From NCBI GenBank assembly GCA_002077065.1, contig NAJO01000025.1:496001-560000 (forward strand): 64,000 nt of DNA, read 5' to 3'. Positions 11,401 to 21,547 of this stretch are shown one piece after another; positions within the stretch are counted from its first letter, which is position 1, and each line of letters opens with the position of its first letter. The stretch is from Cryoendolithus antarcticus. Lineage: Eukaryota; Ascomycota; Dothideomycetes; Cladosporiales; Cladosporiaceae. Both the position numbers and the translations under genes were made by a program. Below the pieces are notes generated by a model. It was not told the origin of the DNA. It saw only the letters and a program-made list of their open reading frames with translations, and did no database searches.

Positions 11401-12375
11401 ACCTCCACCCCAGACTCCGAGCCCTTCGAGCACCCTTCGCCTGACCTCCTAGCCGCAGGCGCCCCTCATATAGTCAAGAAACGCATCCAAGACTTCACCA
11501 TTCTCGAAGAAATGGGCGCAGGAGCCTACGGTCAGGTGAAGCTCGCCCGCTACAACACCCCCAAAGCCAATAAGATGGTCATCAAATTCGTCACCAAACG
11601 CCGCATCCTAGTCGACACCTGGCACCGCGACCGCAGACTCGGCACCGTACCCCTGGAAATCCATGTCCTCGACTACCTCCGCCGTGAGGGCATGCAGCAC
11701 CCAAATATAGTATCCATGGCCGACTTCTTCGAAGACGACATGAACTACTACATCGAAATGCTGCCGCACGGTCTGCCGGGTATGGACCTATTCGACTACA
11801 TCGAACTCCGCGTCACTATGTCCGAAGCCGAATGTCGCAAAATCTTCCGCCAAGTGGCCCTAGCGCTGCATCATCTGCACATCACGGCCAAAGTCGTGCA
11901 CAGAGACATCAAAGACGAAAATGTCATCCTCGACGGCGCCGGACAAGTCAAACTAGTCGACTTCGGCTCAGCAGCATACATCAAAAACGGTCCCTTCGAC
12001 GTATTCGTCGGAACCATAGACTACGCTGCGCCGGAAGTCCTCTCCGGCAAACCCTACCGCGGCAAAGAACAGGACGTCTGGGCCCTCGGCATCTTGCTAT
12101 ACACGATCGTCTATAAAGAAAATCCCTTCTACAGTATTGACGAGATTATGGACCATGACCTCCGCGTTCCGTGGGTCTTTGGCAGCGACGACGGAACGGG
12201 CGACGGCTGCATCGATCTTATTCGGAAGTGTCTGGAACGGGATGTCGAGGCGAGGATTGGGATTCAGGGCGTGATGGCGCATGGGTGGTTGGGGGTGGAG
12301 GATGAGGATGGAGAGGGGAAGACGGATTTTGGAAAGGGGAAGGGGGAGGTGGTTGAGGGAGCGGCGGCAGTTTAG
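8498..12375 (+). CDS. PAS-domain serine/threonine kinase (PAS kinase, Psk1/Psk2-like)
   Basis: Proposed exons are 8498–8513, 8645–8852 and 8976–12375, giving 1,207 aa. Intron 2 (8853–8975, GTGCGT…TACAG, branch GACTAAC) is firm. Exon 1 is less certain: an alternative ATG exon at 8526–8547 has the same phase and a better initiation context but a poorer donor. A PAS-like segment lies near residues 385–430, and a second conserved region follows at about 540–760. The kinase domain starts near residue 914: glycine loop GAGAYGQV, catalytic loop HRDIKDEN (about 1,048), DFG, and APE. PAS kinases couple nutrient state to glycogen and UDP-glucose use and to translation in yeast. The HRD/DFG set is intact, so the enzyme should be active. 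Confidence 0.87.
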
Positions 12376-12855
12376 AAGACGGAGGAGAGGCAACTCGTTG
12401 ATAAAGTGGTTGGATGGCATGAGTGCTGAGCGGTTTGCTTGCATTAGCGATGGACGGGCGGCGGCAGCTTGGATTTGTGAAGTTGGATATAGAAGACTGG
12501 GCGGGATGAGCGTGACGAGATACCCATGGACAGACGTTTTAGTGGATTTATGGACTGCCAACGACTTCCACATGCACGACGCATGGTCAATCTTTGCGCG
12601 TCGATGATGTTCAAGTGACGAGAAGACACAGCTCCTAAAGAGGACACGTGGGTGTGCATTTGCTTTTGCTCATTTGACTTGAACTGCACTGCTCTAAGCA
12701 ACGCTGACTCCAGCTAGCCGAGAGGCTGGAGCACAACGCCAACACATGCTGGGCTGCTTAGCTACTATGCCCGAAGTCTGGCTGCTGGTGCGTTGGGACC
12801 GTCGGCGGGGAAGTGGTCGATACCCAGCCATATCTCCGCCAGATCACCTCATGAT
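12376..12855. other. Intergenic between convergent genes
   Basis: These 480 bp separate the 3' ends of the PAS kinase and the minus-strand eS7 gene. They should contain both polyadenylation regions. Nothing else is recognised. Confidence 0.5.
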
Positions 12856-13697
12856 CTAGTACTCAGCAGCACTCTGCGGGAACTCAAAGTTCACGCCCTT
12901 GCCCGTCAATCTCTTGTAAACCTCGCTGTAAGTATCGAGCCTGTAGTCAACCCCACCCCTCTCCTTCTCATCCAGCACAACCTTGAGGATCTTGCTGTTG
13001 TCCTCACGCGTGCGCACGCGCTTGCCGACAATCTCAACGGGGTAGACGAGATCAGCCAGGATGGCGTCGTGGACGGCTGTGAGCGTGCGCGAGCGGGGAC
13101 GCTTCTGTGTTTGCGAGGTGCGGCTGCGATTGCTGCGCTTGGGGCGCGGGAGAATGCGGCGGGAGGCGATGATTAGGACGTGGCGGTCGGAGAACTTCTT
13201 CTCGAGTTCGCGGGTGAGGCTACGTCGATTGTCAGGACACTTGTGAGGCAGTAGCACGGGGTACAGGTCGGGTACTTACCGCTGCTGCGAGCGGTGCCAG
13301 CCCTGCAACAAGGGGACGGGGACGAAAATGACAATTGCCTTCTTGCCGTGTCCGACTTCGATCTGAGAGAATCCTGGTGTCAGCTTGTGATAGCCGCCCA
13401 GTGCCCTCCGCCTCTCCATCGAAGATCTGCAATGTATCCCATATCCCCTCCTCACATCCTTCACATTACGCCAGTAACGGCAGTCTGATCTCTGCTACTG
13501 TGTCTCTTATCCAGGTGCGTGTTTCATATTCTTACCTCGCGAGCAGACACAAACTGCAGCGGCCTCAGCGCGGCGCGCATATCGGGGATGTTGGTCTCGA
13601 GCTCATGCAGGGCGGTAGCGATGTTTGTCTCGATCTCCGACGGCTTCGCGCGCGACGGGCTGTTGGGCGCGATCTTGTTCAGGGCTTGCTGAGACAT
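12856..13697 (-). CDS. RPS7: 40S ribosomal protein eS7
   Basis: Three exons (13536–13697, 13280–13362, 12856–13219) encode 202 aa. The introns are 173 and 60 nt, both with GTAAGA/GTAAGT donors; intron 1 has an AGCTGACAC branch region before CTCAG. The protein matches eS7 throughout: N-terminal helix [15 protein letters not shown], the core [19 protein letters not shown], then [20 protein letters not shown], and the C-terminal [21 protein letters not shown]. eS7 is a structural protein of the small subunit near the solvent side and is needed for 18S rRNA maturation. The start at 13697 is the family start; an upstream in-frame extension was ignored because it lacks similarity. Confidence 0.96.
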
Positions 13698-14074
13698 GAT
13701 GGCGGTGTTGGGGGAGTGTTGAGTCGACAGTGAGGTGCAAGATTGCTGGTAGGCGAATTTCAATGTAGGTGGGTCGGTGGCCGAGAAGTTCGTGTGCGCG
13801 GGCTGGCCTGTGGGCTTGGCACTGATGCCTCAGGCATGATAATACTCGATCTTACCAAGTGCACGACATGGACACGCATGAGGGCATTATAATACGATGA
13901 TGGATAGAGATATGTATTTACAGTGGGTGTACAGTCTTCTTTGTACACTTGCTACACATCAAGCTCGTACATACGGCTACACCAGAGTCGCATGTCCGCG
14001 AACCCCCGGAGTGCGATAGTGTCAAGCCCCTCCCCATTCGTCTCTTCGTCACACGCCATTCGCGATACCACGCC
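13698..14074. other. Intergenic, upstream of eS7
   Basis: These 377 bp hold the promoter and leader of the minus-strand eS7 gene and the 3' end of the Hos4-like gene. No specific element is named. Confidence 0.45.
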
Positions 14075-17000
14075 TCACTTCTGATGCGTGATCATGACCT
14101 TCGTCCTCTTCTGCCCATCCTCCTTCCCATCAACATCCATTGCCTCGTGCCGATGCTCCCGCTTGGTAGCCATGAACGCCCTCAGCCCGTCTCTGACCTC
14201 TAGCCCGCCCCGCGCAAACTCCCCGCCGTGCTTCCAAGGAACCCGAGCCGTGATCGCTACGTCCTTACATTCAATCGCAAGCCTCTCACGTAGCTCGCTG
14301 AGCTTGACCCAGCGCGACTCAAACGGTAGCTGCGGCTCAGATAGTAACTTCGAAGCTGCAGTCTGCGCGTTCATCTTCTTGGTAATGCGCGCATGATAGT
14401 GGTCATTCGGCTCGGGAATGGGAGGTAGAGGTGTGTCCTCCAGCACGACTGGGGTTGTGAGGAAGGCGCCGCGTAGTATCGCATTAAGGTGGGACAGTTC
14501 CCAGGTGTCTAGGGGCAAAGAGGTCCATGTCTGAGGCTGAGAGTCTGCGTCCGCGAGTTGAGCGGCAGGTGAGAGGAGGATATCCAAGTTCTCGAGGTCG
14601 GAAAGGAAGGGATACCCCTGGATATTCAGGACGTACTGTTCTGTAACGGGGAGGCCGTCGATGGTAGATGTAACCTCAACATACTGCAGTGGAGTGAAGC
14701 TTGCACGTACCGCTGCAAGAGCAAGCTCGCGGTCGTTGACGCTCAGCGTCTGGTCATGAAGGCAGGTGATTGCTGGTGGCAAAGCAGCAAGGAGGTCTTC
14801 ACGCTGCTTGCGGTGTGCTGCTTCTCGGGCTTCGCGGGCCTGCGCTTCAGCTTCAGCGGCCATGCATGCTTCTTCTGCGGCCATGCGGACTTCTTCTGCC
14901 AGCCTGGCTGCCTCAGCTTCGCGTGCTTGTTGCTCTTCTAGTGTCTGCGCTGCCCTGCGATCTTCCTCCGCTTTGTTCTCTGCAGCAAGCTGTTCGTCGA
15001 TCGCAGCATTCCTCTCATCGGCCCCAATGTGTTGCGAATCCAGGTGTACGTTGTTGCTGGCGTCGCCATCAATGTCCATTGGCGTGGTGACCTTATCGTC
15101 CACTGCCTCAGGCACGATCTCGCCATCAGCATCGGCGTCAGCATCAGCATCTTCCATTTGCTCCTCAAGGATTGGCAAGTTCGGTTCTGTCTTCTCCCGC
15201 ACGCCCGAGCTGCGCCTTCTGGACTTCACATTGAGAGTCTCGGCAGGCGTACCTGACATGCTCTTCGTTCGGGGTCTTCCGACGCCACGCTTGACTTTCG
15301 GGTTTGCAGGTGGTTTCATGCTTTTCACTCGTTCACGCTCTTTGCCCTCCTCATCCGAAGACGACTCAGAGCCAGCCTTGCCGTTCGCAGCAAGCATGTC
15401 CCTTCTAGACATGAGTCGCCTCTTGCCACCCTTTCGCCTAGGCTTTTCATCCTCCTCTGCCTCGTCATCTTCCTCTTCGCTGATCTCCTCGGACTCCACG
15501 ATAGCACTCGCCGTTGTCGCCTCTCCACTACCAACAGGGCTCGAAATCCCATTCGCCTTCTCGGCCTTGTCAACTAGACCTTGCAACAATTCGACGGCCT
15601 GCTTCCTCACAGGGCCACCCTTGAAGTCCGCGATTTCAGGCCATCCCCGGCCCTGCTTGTCCCTGTACAACGGATCGAATTGTTCCAGATTCGTGAGGAA
15701 CTCGATCATCTCGAGCCTATGCGTCCCAAGCACACTGAGCAACGGCCTCTCAGCCTTCTTGGCCTTGGCTCTATCAGTCATCACACTGAGCAGCATACTC
15801 ACTATGTACTCGTCACCGGTCTTTGCTGCGGCGGCTAGCGTCGCGTTATCCGGTCTCACGCCCGCGGCAAGAATCTCCTGAACACTGCTGCGATCGTTAC
15901 GCTCAACATAGACGGTCAGATTCTCGTACGTGCGCTCCTTGAAGTGCAGCTCATTCACCGGTCCAGCGCGGTAGCGATGCTGCTCTGCTTCATCTGCGCG
16001 CTGCTTGTCGCCGTCGATCTTCCACCGCTCGGTCGCGGACAGTAGAGTCGCGCGGATCTCCTCGGCGTTGTCTGTGTCATCCTTCACGAGGTCCAAAGCC
16101 AGGTCCCCTTTTCTATTGGGGCGGGTGGGGTTGACGCCGGCTTCCAGAAGGATAATCACAACATCTATATGGCCATTCTCGGCAGCGTCAATCAGTGGAG
16201 ACTCGTTCTGATCATTTACGCAGTCAATACGGCAGTTGAGCGAAATGAGGTATACAACCACATCTGCTTGACCGTTCAATGACGCGATCTGCAACGGGGT
16301 GTTGCCGGCATGGTCGGGAATGTCCAGTGCACCAGGATCTTTCTCGAGAGCATCCTTTAAAGCATCGAGGTCACCTTGCTCGCTGAGCTCGGCGACTTTC
16401 GTGAGGCCGTACTTGTTAAGATGGCGTTTGTGCTTATGCTCAGTCGATTTGCCGACAGTAGAAGTCGACCGTCCAACGCCTTTTCGCGTGCGACTCGATC
16501 TTTCAATCTGGCCATGCGAGGTTGCCTCTGACGAGACACTAGACTCATCCCAGGTCCGAGCTTTCGTATTGCCGTCTCGGACTGGGTGATGCGTTTGTGA
16601 TCGACGGCTCCTCGAACTGGGCAGATCCGAAGACCCATCCATGAGTGCGGACTGCGTTGATACTGCCCTGCGATGGCGTTGCGGATTTGGAGACATCGAC
16701 TGGTCAATCGGGTGCCGGCCTTCGCCATCTTCAGTATACGTCTTGCGCAACTTATGGGTGGCGATGTTGCCGCTCCTACGCTTCGTGGAATAGGTTCCCA
16801 CGCTCGAGGCGCGATGTTTTCGCTTCCTAGGATTGGGTGACTCGGGTGCAGCTTCGACAGGCTCGTCCATCGTATCGTCCGGAGCATCTGCGTCCTCGGA
16901 AGCCTCGCGCGAGTGTGGCGATGCGTGTTCCGAGGGAAATGATCGCGTTGGGCTGATGTCACTCAGCGATTCGCTCTCGGCGTCTTGCTCTGCGGTCGCG

Positions 17001-17449
17001 TCGTGAATGTCCCCATTGGCTTCAGGAGCCTCGACTGACAGCCGAGCCACCGCATCTGCTACGCCAGAGTCTTCCACCTCACCCGGCGCATCAGCCTCGC
17101 CATCATCAGCGTCGCTAGTAGCTGTTGCGCTGATATTCTGAGCGACGCTGATATCCTCTGCTTTCGCCTCTGCACTCTGCTGCTTCTGCACCTCCCTCTT
17201 CTTCACCGGGCTAGTCAGTACAGTCTCGGCTTCGCTAGGCGCATCTTCATCAGCAGCAGCCATCGCTGAGTCCTGATTGATAGCCTCTGTCCGGTTCTCG
17301 ATCGAGTCCTGGAGCTCTCCTGTGAGCGACCCGGCCGTAGCTTCTGTGACAGTCGTAGCCTCAGACATCGTGACCTCTTCGCCGGCGTCTTGTGGCGCTG
17401 CCGTGTCGCCTGACGCGGCAGAATCTCCCGTCGCTTCCATTGTGGTCAT
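14075..17449 (-). CDS. Ankyrin-repeat protein, Hos4-like (Set3 complex)
   Basis: This single-exon gene encodes 1,124 aa. The first 340 residues are acidic and serine-rich with nuclear-type basic clusters. Ankyrin repeats occupy roughly residues 350–450 (DHAGNTPLQIASLNGQADVV, then ESPLIDAAENGHIDVVIILL), followed by a region of further helical repeats. Then comes a disordered stretch, a strongly charged alanine/glutamate-rich coiled coil (about 840–920), and a conserved C-terminal domain. This order matches Hos4, the ankyrin subunit of the Set3 histone deacetylase complex, which represses meiotic and stress genes through Hos2 and Hst1. The assignment rests on the ankyrin block and domain layout; another nuclear ankyrin protein is possible. 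Confidence 0.72.
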   Translation of the reverse strand: MTTMEATGDSAASGDTAAPQDAGEEVTMSEATTVTEATAGSLTGELQDSIENRTEAINQDSAMAAADEDAPSEAETVLTSPVKKREVQKQQSAEAKAEDISVAQNISATATSDADDGEADAPGEVEDSGVADAVARLSVEAPEANGDIHDATAEQDAESESLSDISPTRSFPSEHASPHSREASEDADAPDDTMDEPVEAAPESPNPRKRKHRASSVGTYSTKRRSGNIATHKLRKTYTEDGEGRHPIDQSMSPNPQRHRRAVSTQSALMDGSSDLPSSRSRRSQTHHPVRDGNTKARTWDESSVSSEATSHGQIERSSRTRKGVGRSTSTVGKSTEHKHKRHLNKYGLTKVAELSEQGDLDALKDALEKDPGALDIPDHAGNTPLQIASLNGQADVVVYLISLNCRIDCVNDQNESPLIDAAENGHIDVVIILLEAGVNPTRPNRKGDLALDLVKDDTDNAEEIRATLLSATERWKIDGDKQRADEAEQHRYRAGPVNELHFKERTYENLTVYVERNDRSSVQEILAAGVRPDNATLAAAAKTGDEYIVSMLLSVMTDRAKAKKAERPLLSVLGTHRLEMIEFLTNLEQFDPLYRDKQGRGWPEIADFKGGPVRKQAVELLQGLVDKAEKANGISSPVGSGEATTASAIVESEEISEEEDDEAEEDEKPRRKGGKRRLMSRRDMLAANGKAGSESSSDEEGKERERVKSMKPPANPKVKRGVGRPRTKSMSGTPAETLNVKSRRRSSGVREKTEPNLPILEEQMEDADADADADGEIVPEAVDDKVTTPMDIDGDASNNVHLDSQHIGADERNAAIDEQLAAENKAEEDRRAAQTLEEQQAREAEAARLAEEVRMAAEEACMAAEAEAQAREAREAAHRKQREDLLAALPPAITCLHDQTLSVNDRELALAAVRASFTPLQYVEVTSTIDGLPVTEQYVLNIQGYPFLSDLENLDILLSPAAQLADADSQPQTWTSLPLDTWELSHLNAILRGAFLTTPVVLEDTPLPPIPEPNDHYHARITKKMNAQTAASKLLSEPQLPFESRWVKLSELRERLAIECKDVAITARVPWKHGGEFARGGLEVRDGLRAFMATKREHRHEAMDVDGKEDGQKRTKVMITHQK

Positions 17450-18361
17450 GTCCGTCGTCTATCACCCATCCTCTTCCTACGCAGAGTCGCGCAGTCGCCT
17501 TTGCCGCCTCTCTCCGCCTCGATGTTGCCTCCTCAGGACCCCAGAAATGTGCACAAAACAGTCCTGCTAGACACAATGATGCCCCAATAGATCAAACCCC
17601 ACACCACTATTAGTATTAGCCGCTGCGAGGTGTGATATGTGCAATGTTGACGATGATGTAAGAGAAGTAGAAACGGCATTGACGGTTCAAAGAGTGGGCA
17701 TCCTCGGGCTTAGAGTTAAGCTTTGCGGCTTGCAGGGGTTCAGAAGGTGGAGATGAGTGTTGATTGGGTGGAAGCCTACTTGGGACTTGATTGTGATATC
17801 GATGTGGGATGTTGTGAAACACGTGAGTACGAATGTGATTAGAGACGTATCCCTCTGGCTGTGCAAGTTCACTTGGGACGAATTAATTGGGTAGATAAGA
17901 CGCGGTGAGACACTTCAAGAACGAGAGACGAGCTCGGATCCGTCCAGCTTTGATCAAGGGGCCAAACCCATTGCGTTTGTGGTCCGGGGCATCATCAGGA
18001 TTGCAAGCACGGCGATATCAGGTGCGTAGTCGGCACTTGCACAATGAGCTCTTCATCATTGGCGCCAGGCTAGTTTCCTCGGATGATGACAATGGAGATC
18101 GTGAGATGCTTCAGGAAGGTAGTTGGCATAACGCTCCCCGACAAGAGACGAATGTTCGATCAGGGTGTATGAAGTGGTTTCGGTTTCATTTGCGGTGATG
18201 CGTACCCATGCCATACGCCTGAGTATCTCGAGCCCTGCACCTTGGTGACCGCGGTGTCTGCAGCAGATACTACGCTCATTGCTTGCATTGGAGCACTGTG
18301 CTCTACATGCCGCCGGTTGTGTATGGAAGTTTAGTGGCCATCAGCCCAACTTCGACAGCAC
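17450..18361. other. Intergenic, upstream of Hos4-like gene
   Basis: These 0.9 kb hold the Hos4-like promoter and the 3' end of the uL13 gene. A 97-codon open frame at 17905–18198 (+) shows no family features. Nothing further is recognised. Confidence 0.5.
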
Positions 18362-19226
18362 CTAGTACCCGAGGCCTTCCAATTGCTTAGCGACCTTGTC
18401 GTCCACAGTCGCGTTCTTCTTCGCGTCGACGAGTTGGCGGGTGAGCGCCTTCTTGCGCTCGTAGTATGCCGCGCCCTTGACCTTTCTCCTCTCCTCGAGC
18501 CTATCAATCTTGTCAGTACATCATACCCATAGCCGTCCAACGTCATCCATGTATACACACCTCTCAACCACATCCCTGTACTTCCAACCGAACTCGTGTC
18601 CTAGACGTCCCACCGTGCAGTACTTGCGTCCCGGCTTCAGGCGAAGCACACGCAGAGCTTGAGGCACGACCATGCGCTTCTTGTGGTCGTATGGGGGAGG
18701 CACGCCCTCGAAAGTCTTCAAGCGGGCCATGGCAGCGGCGCCGCGCTCAGTCTTGTGCGGGATCATGCCACGGACTGTGCGCCAGAACATCTTGGAGGGT
18801 GCGCGGTAATGCCATGGGCCGCCGCGCATGGCGTTGTAACGAGTCTGCTTGCGGAGGAAGGCTTGGTACTTCACTGTTGGACAGGTGTGTTAGTGCTTGC
18901 GTCTTGTCCTCCCTCTTGTAGAGATATTCGAATCAAGCCAAGTCGGAATATGGCATCGCTGGACGGACGTACACTTTGCGCGGAAGAACTCTCCAGAGAT
19001 GTTGAGTGCCTCGCAGCGTACCACAACGATCTTTTGGCCATTGAGGAGCTGCTTGGCGACTGTCGAGGCCAGGCGACCGAGGAGGTGGCCCTTGCCATCG
19101 ATGACAACCTGTGTACGGTGTTAGTCCAGTGTTCCCATACCCTCCGCTGCTCATCCCGCCAGCTGATGCCCACAGCTTTTCTCATGGTGGTCCAGCACGT
19201 ACCACGGGGTCGAATGTGGTCGACAT
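18362..19226 (-). CDS. RPL16: 60S ribosomal protein uL13 (L13a / yeast Rpl16)
   Basis: Four exons (19203–19226, 18973–19108, 18561–18873, 18362–18500) give 203 aa, with introns of 94, 99 and 60 nt. The reading starts MSTTFDPV and continues [37 protein letters not shown] and the basic [20 protein letters not shown], ending KQLEGLGY. Each junction restores a conserved residue of uL13, for example the RAK-LKY junction. The protein is a core large-subunit component assembled early in 60S maturation. Length is close to the yeast 199 aa. Intron density is high at the 5' end, as is usual for ribosomal protein genes. Confidence 0.95.
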
Positions 19227-19671
19227 GTTTGCTCCGAATCGATGTCGATTGAATGATACACGGGCGTCGTGTGTTCGTAGTCGCCCTTGGTCGCTGAAGT
19301 CGAGGTTCGGCGAGTGGACATTTTGGAGTGCGAGTTCTTGGCAAAAGTGATGCGGAACTGATCCGTGCGATCACGTGACCCCGGTCGACTTTCTTATGAC
19401 TTCTCTCGCGATGCTATGCTGGCGGACAGAATCGCCCACGTCAACGGGAGACACTGTGCAACTGTTTCCCCTTCACAGCTGTCAAGGCACCTTATCATAC
19501 ACGTGAATCGCGCTGTTTGCTGGACAAATCTCGGCTTACCGGCACATTCTCGACACTGCTGCCGACAAACCCTCTGATGATCCTCGCATGTGACTGAAGC
19601 TCCACGAGAAAGTCCAATTGCAACCATACACTACTCTCCACCGCTGTAGAACTTCCCAAACATCAGCAACC
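19227..19671. promoter_or_regulatory. Divergent promoter, uL13 / BAG-domain gene
   Basis: These 445 bp separate two head-to-head genes. They may also hide a 5' exon of the BAG gene: an ATG at 19396 opens a frame to a GTGAAT donor at 19503 that is phase-compatible with an acceptor at 19649. That model has no independent support. Confidence 0.4.
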
Positions 19672-20856
19672 GTGGCGTCCCCGAATCTTGTCGATACGAC
19701 CAGCTTCAACCACCTCTGGACTAGTCTTGCCAGTGGCAATTTGACCACTGCGATCGCATCAGCAGGAAAAGTGTTCGAGACTTGGCTTCCTGCATACAGC
19801 ACCGACGGAAGTCTTCAAGACCACGCATATAGTCTGCTTAGCTCCTTATCTGGTGGTGGCTCCGCGCAAACATCCGCTCTCGCACTTGGCGCAGTCACAT
19901 TCCTCTTCCTAGTCATGAGCTGGACATCCCGCCTCAGCCATCTCGGCCGCTACTCGCCTTTCACACGCAGTCCCACACAGAATGGGAGCACGACAGTAAG
20001 CGATGCGGACTTCAGCTACATTACGAGCGATGACCTCAAGCGGCACCAGGAGCAGACCGCAGACCCCACAGAAGCAGAGTTGGGCCCGGCGCGAGACACT
20101 GATATGCTAGTGCTCAGCAACAAGGGACAGAAGTATCAGGTGCACTTTCCGGCCTACAGCATGGCTAGGGGAGAACTGAGCGTGGGAAAGGTGCGGGAAC
20201 AGGCTGGATCGAAGCTGAGAGTCGATGGACGGAGGGTGAAGATGACGTTCAAGGGGAAGACGCTGAAGGACGACGGGAGGACCTGTAGATCGGAAGGTCT
20301 GAGAGATGGGGATCATGTGTTGTGCATGGCTGGAGATGTACCAGTGTCAGGCTCTGGGAGTGATGACGAGGAGGTGGACGAGATTGATGCTGCATTGGGC
20401 TCGCTCGCAGATCAGGACGAGGCGAAGCGAAGAAGAAATCGAAACAAGAGTAAGAAGCGGAGGAACAAAGCCAAGGAGTCTGGTACGAGTACGCCCTCGG
20501 ATGCTGGTAACCTCAACCTTGCACCTTCCCAGACGTCGAGGGCGCCGTCACCGAGGCCGCAGGTCCCCGCCACACCGCAAGGCAAAATTCAGGCATTACG
20601 GGACACTCTGCACTCATTCGACCAAGACGTGGACCAGTACATCCGATCGCCAAGCTCGGATCGCGCCAAGCGAGAGTTCGAACACAAACGTCTCGGCGAG
20701 GTCATCTTGGCCCAGGTGTTGCTTAAGCTGGATGCCGTGGAGACTGAGGGTGACAATGACGCACGGCAGATGCGCAAGGATCTGGTGAAGGAGACACAGC
20801 TGGTGTTGAAGGACCTCGACGACGCTGCTGCCAGGTACGATGCTACTTCTTCATGA
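19672..20856 (+). CDS. Membrane-anchored ubiquitin-like/BAG-domain cochaperone
   Basis: The coding frame is open from 19618 to 20856, but no ATG occurs until well inside the protein. The GTG at 19672 sits in an ideal initiation context (CAACC-GTG-GCG) and would give 394 aa. Features in order: a hydrophobic segment (ALALGAVTFLFLVMSW), a ubiquitin-like region beginning around DMLVLSNKGQKYQVHF, an acidic patch, a lysine/arginine run (RRRNRNKSKKRRNKAKE), and a C-terminal BAG domain (IQALRDTLHSFDQDVDQYI … DLVKETQLVLKDLDD). BAG domains bind the Hsp70 ATPase domain and release nucleotide; yeast Snl1 is the membrane-bound example. The start is unresolved: GTG initiation, a missed 5' exon, or a base error. 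Confidence 0.75.
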   Translation: MASPNLVDTTSFNHLWTSLASGNLTTAIASAGKVFETWLPAYSTDGSLQDHAYSLLSSLSGGGSAQTSALALGAVTFLFLVMSWTSRLSHLGRYSPFTRSPTQNGSTTVSDADFSYITSDDLKRHQEQTADPTEAELGPARDTDMLVLSNKGQKYQVHFPAYSMARGELSVGKVREQAGSKLRVDGRRVKMTFKGKTLKDDGRTCRSEGLRDGDHVLCMAGDVPVSGSGSDDEEVDEIDAALGSLADQDEAKRRRNRNKSKKRRNKAKESGTSTPSDAGNLNLAPSQTSRAPSPRPQVPATPQGKIQALRDTLHSFDQDVDQYIRSPSSDRAKREFEHKRLGEVILAQVLLKLDAVETEGDNDARQMRKDLVKETQLVLKDLDDAAARYDATSS

Positions 20857-21547
20857 GGGCGGTTGAGCGAGGGAAGTACTTCCAGCATTTTGCTTATGTG
20901 ACACTTACTTGGAGCGCATGAATTGGTATCATGAGCGTTACGATGATGAGTACCCAATAGACTGTACATGCAAGACATGTAAATGGCAGCACGCAGGAAC
21001 TACCACATCTTGCTCTATCGCGTATGCGCTGCTTATCGACCACTCACGACTCCAGCTTCGACGACTGCTATGGACATGCCAAACCTCGCTGAAGCACCGC
21101 AGAATGAATCACCGTAGGGCTAGACCTTCCCATGTTTCCTTTGTGCCACATCAGTAATCGCTGTTTCGCTTCCTCTGTTCTTTGTGCCCTACATGAGCAA
21201 ATACACGCCTGAGATTGGAAGCCTCATGGCACGCCTTTTACAGCACCATTTCATTGTTCAGTGCCAGCGACCCTCGACAGGATCACCCATGCAACATGAG
21301 TCCGCGATGCTCTTCCCTCGGAAATCCATCGCGAAGTCGATATATCACTACTCGAATCTCTGCCCGCTGCAGCGTGAGCAAACACCCACCTCACCTCCCT
21401 CGGTCGCTCCTTCCCAGCCTCAGTGCCCGACGCACCTTCACAGCAACGACCCCTGACCCACCACGGCAACGCAGCAGGACCGAACTTTTTCGCCCACGGA
21501 ATTTCAACAACACCACCCCATCACCTCCTCACCACCCCGCCATCACA
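20857..21547. other. Intergenic and leader of the giant gene
   Basis: The last 200 bp are very C-rich, a typical fungal 5' leader. The frame of the downstream giant gene is open through 21215–21547, but this part reads as non-conserved arginine/proline-rich sequence. It looks like untranslated leader. Confidence 0.5.

Noticed and set aside
13363..13535. Possible intronic snoRNA in the long first intron of the eS7 gene
   Set aside because: I could not find paired C/D boxes or H/ACA boxes at proper spacing.
14766..15881. 371-codon open frame antisense to the Hos4-like gene
   Set aside because: It is Ser/Ala-rich shadow coding opposite the Ala/Glu coiled coil; no independent features.
21215..21547. 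N-terminal extension of the giant protein
   Set aside because: It would add an Arg/Pro/Ser-rich stretch ahead of a perfect signal-like start at 21548; the first frame codon is not ATG, and the DNA looks like a C-rich leader.
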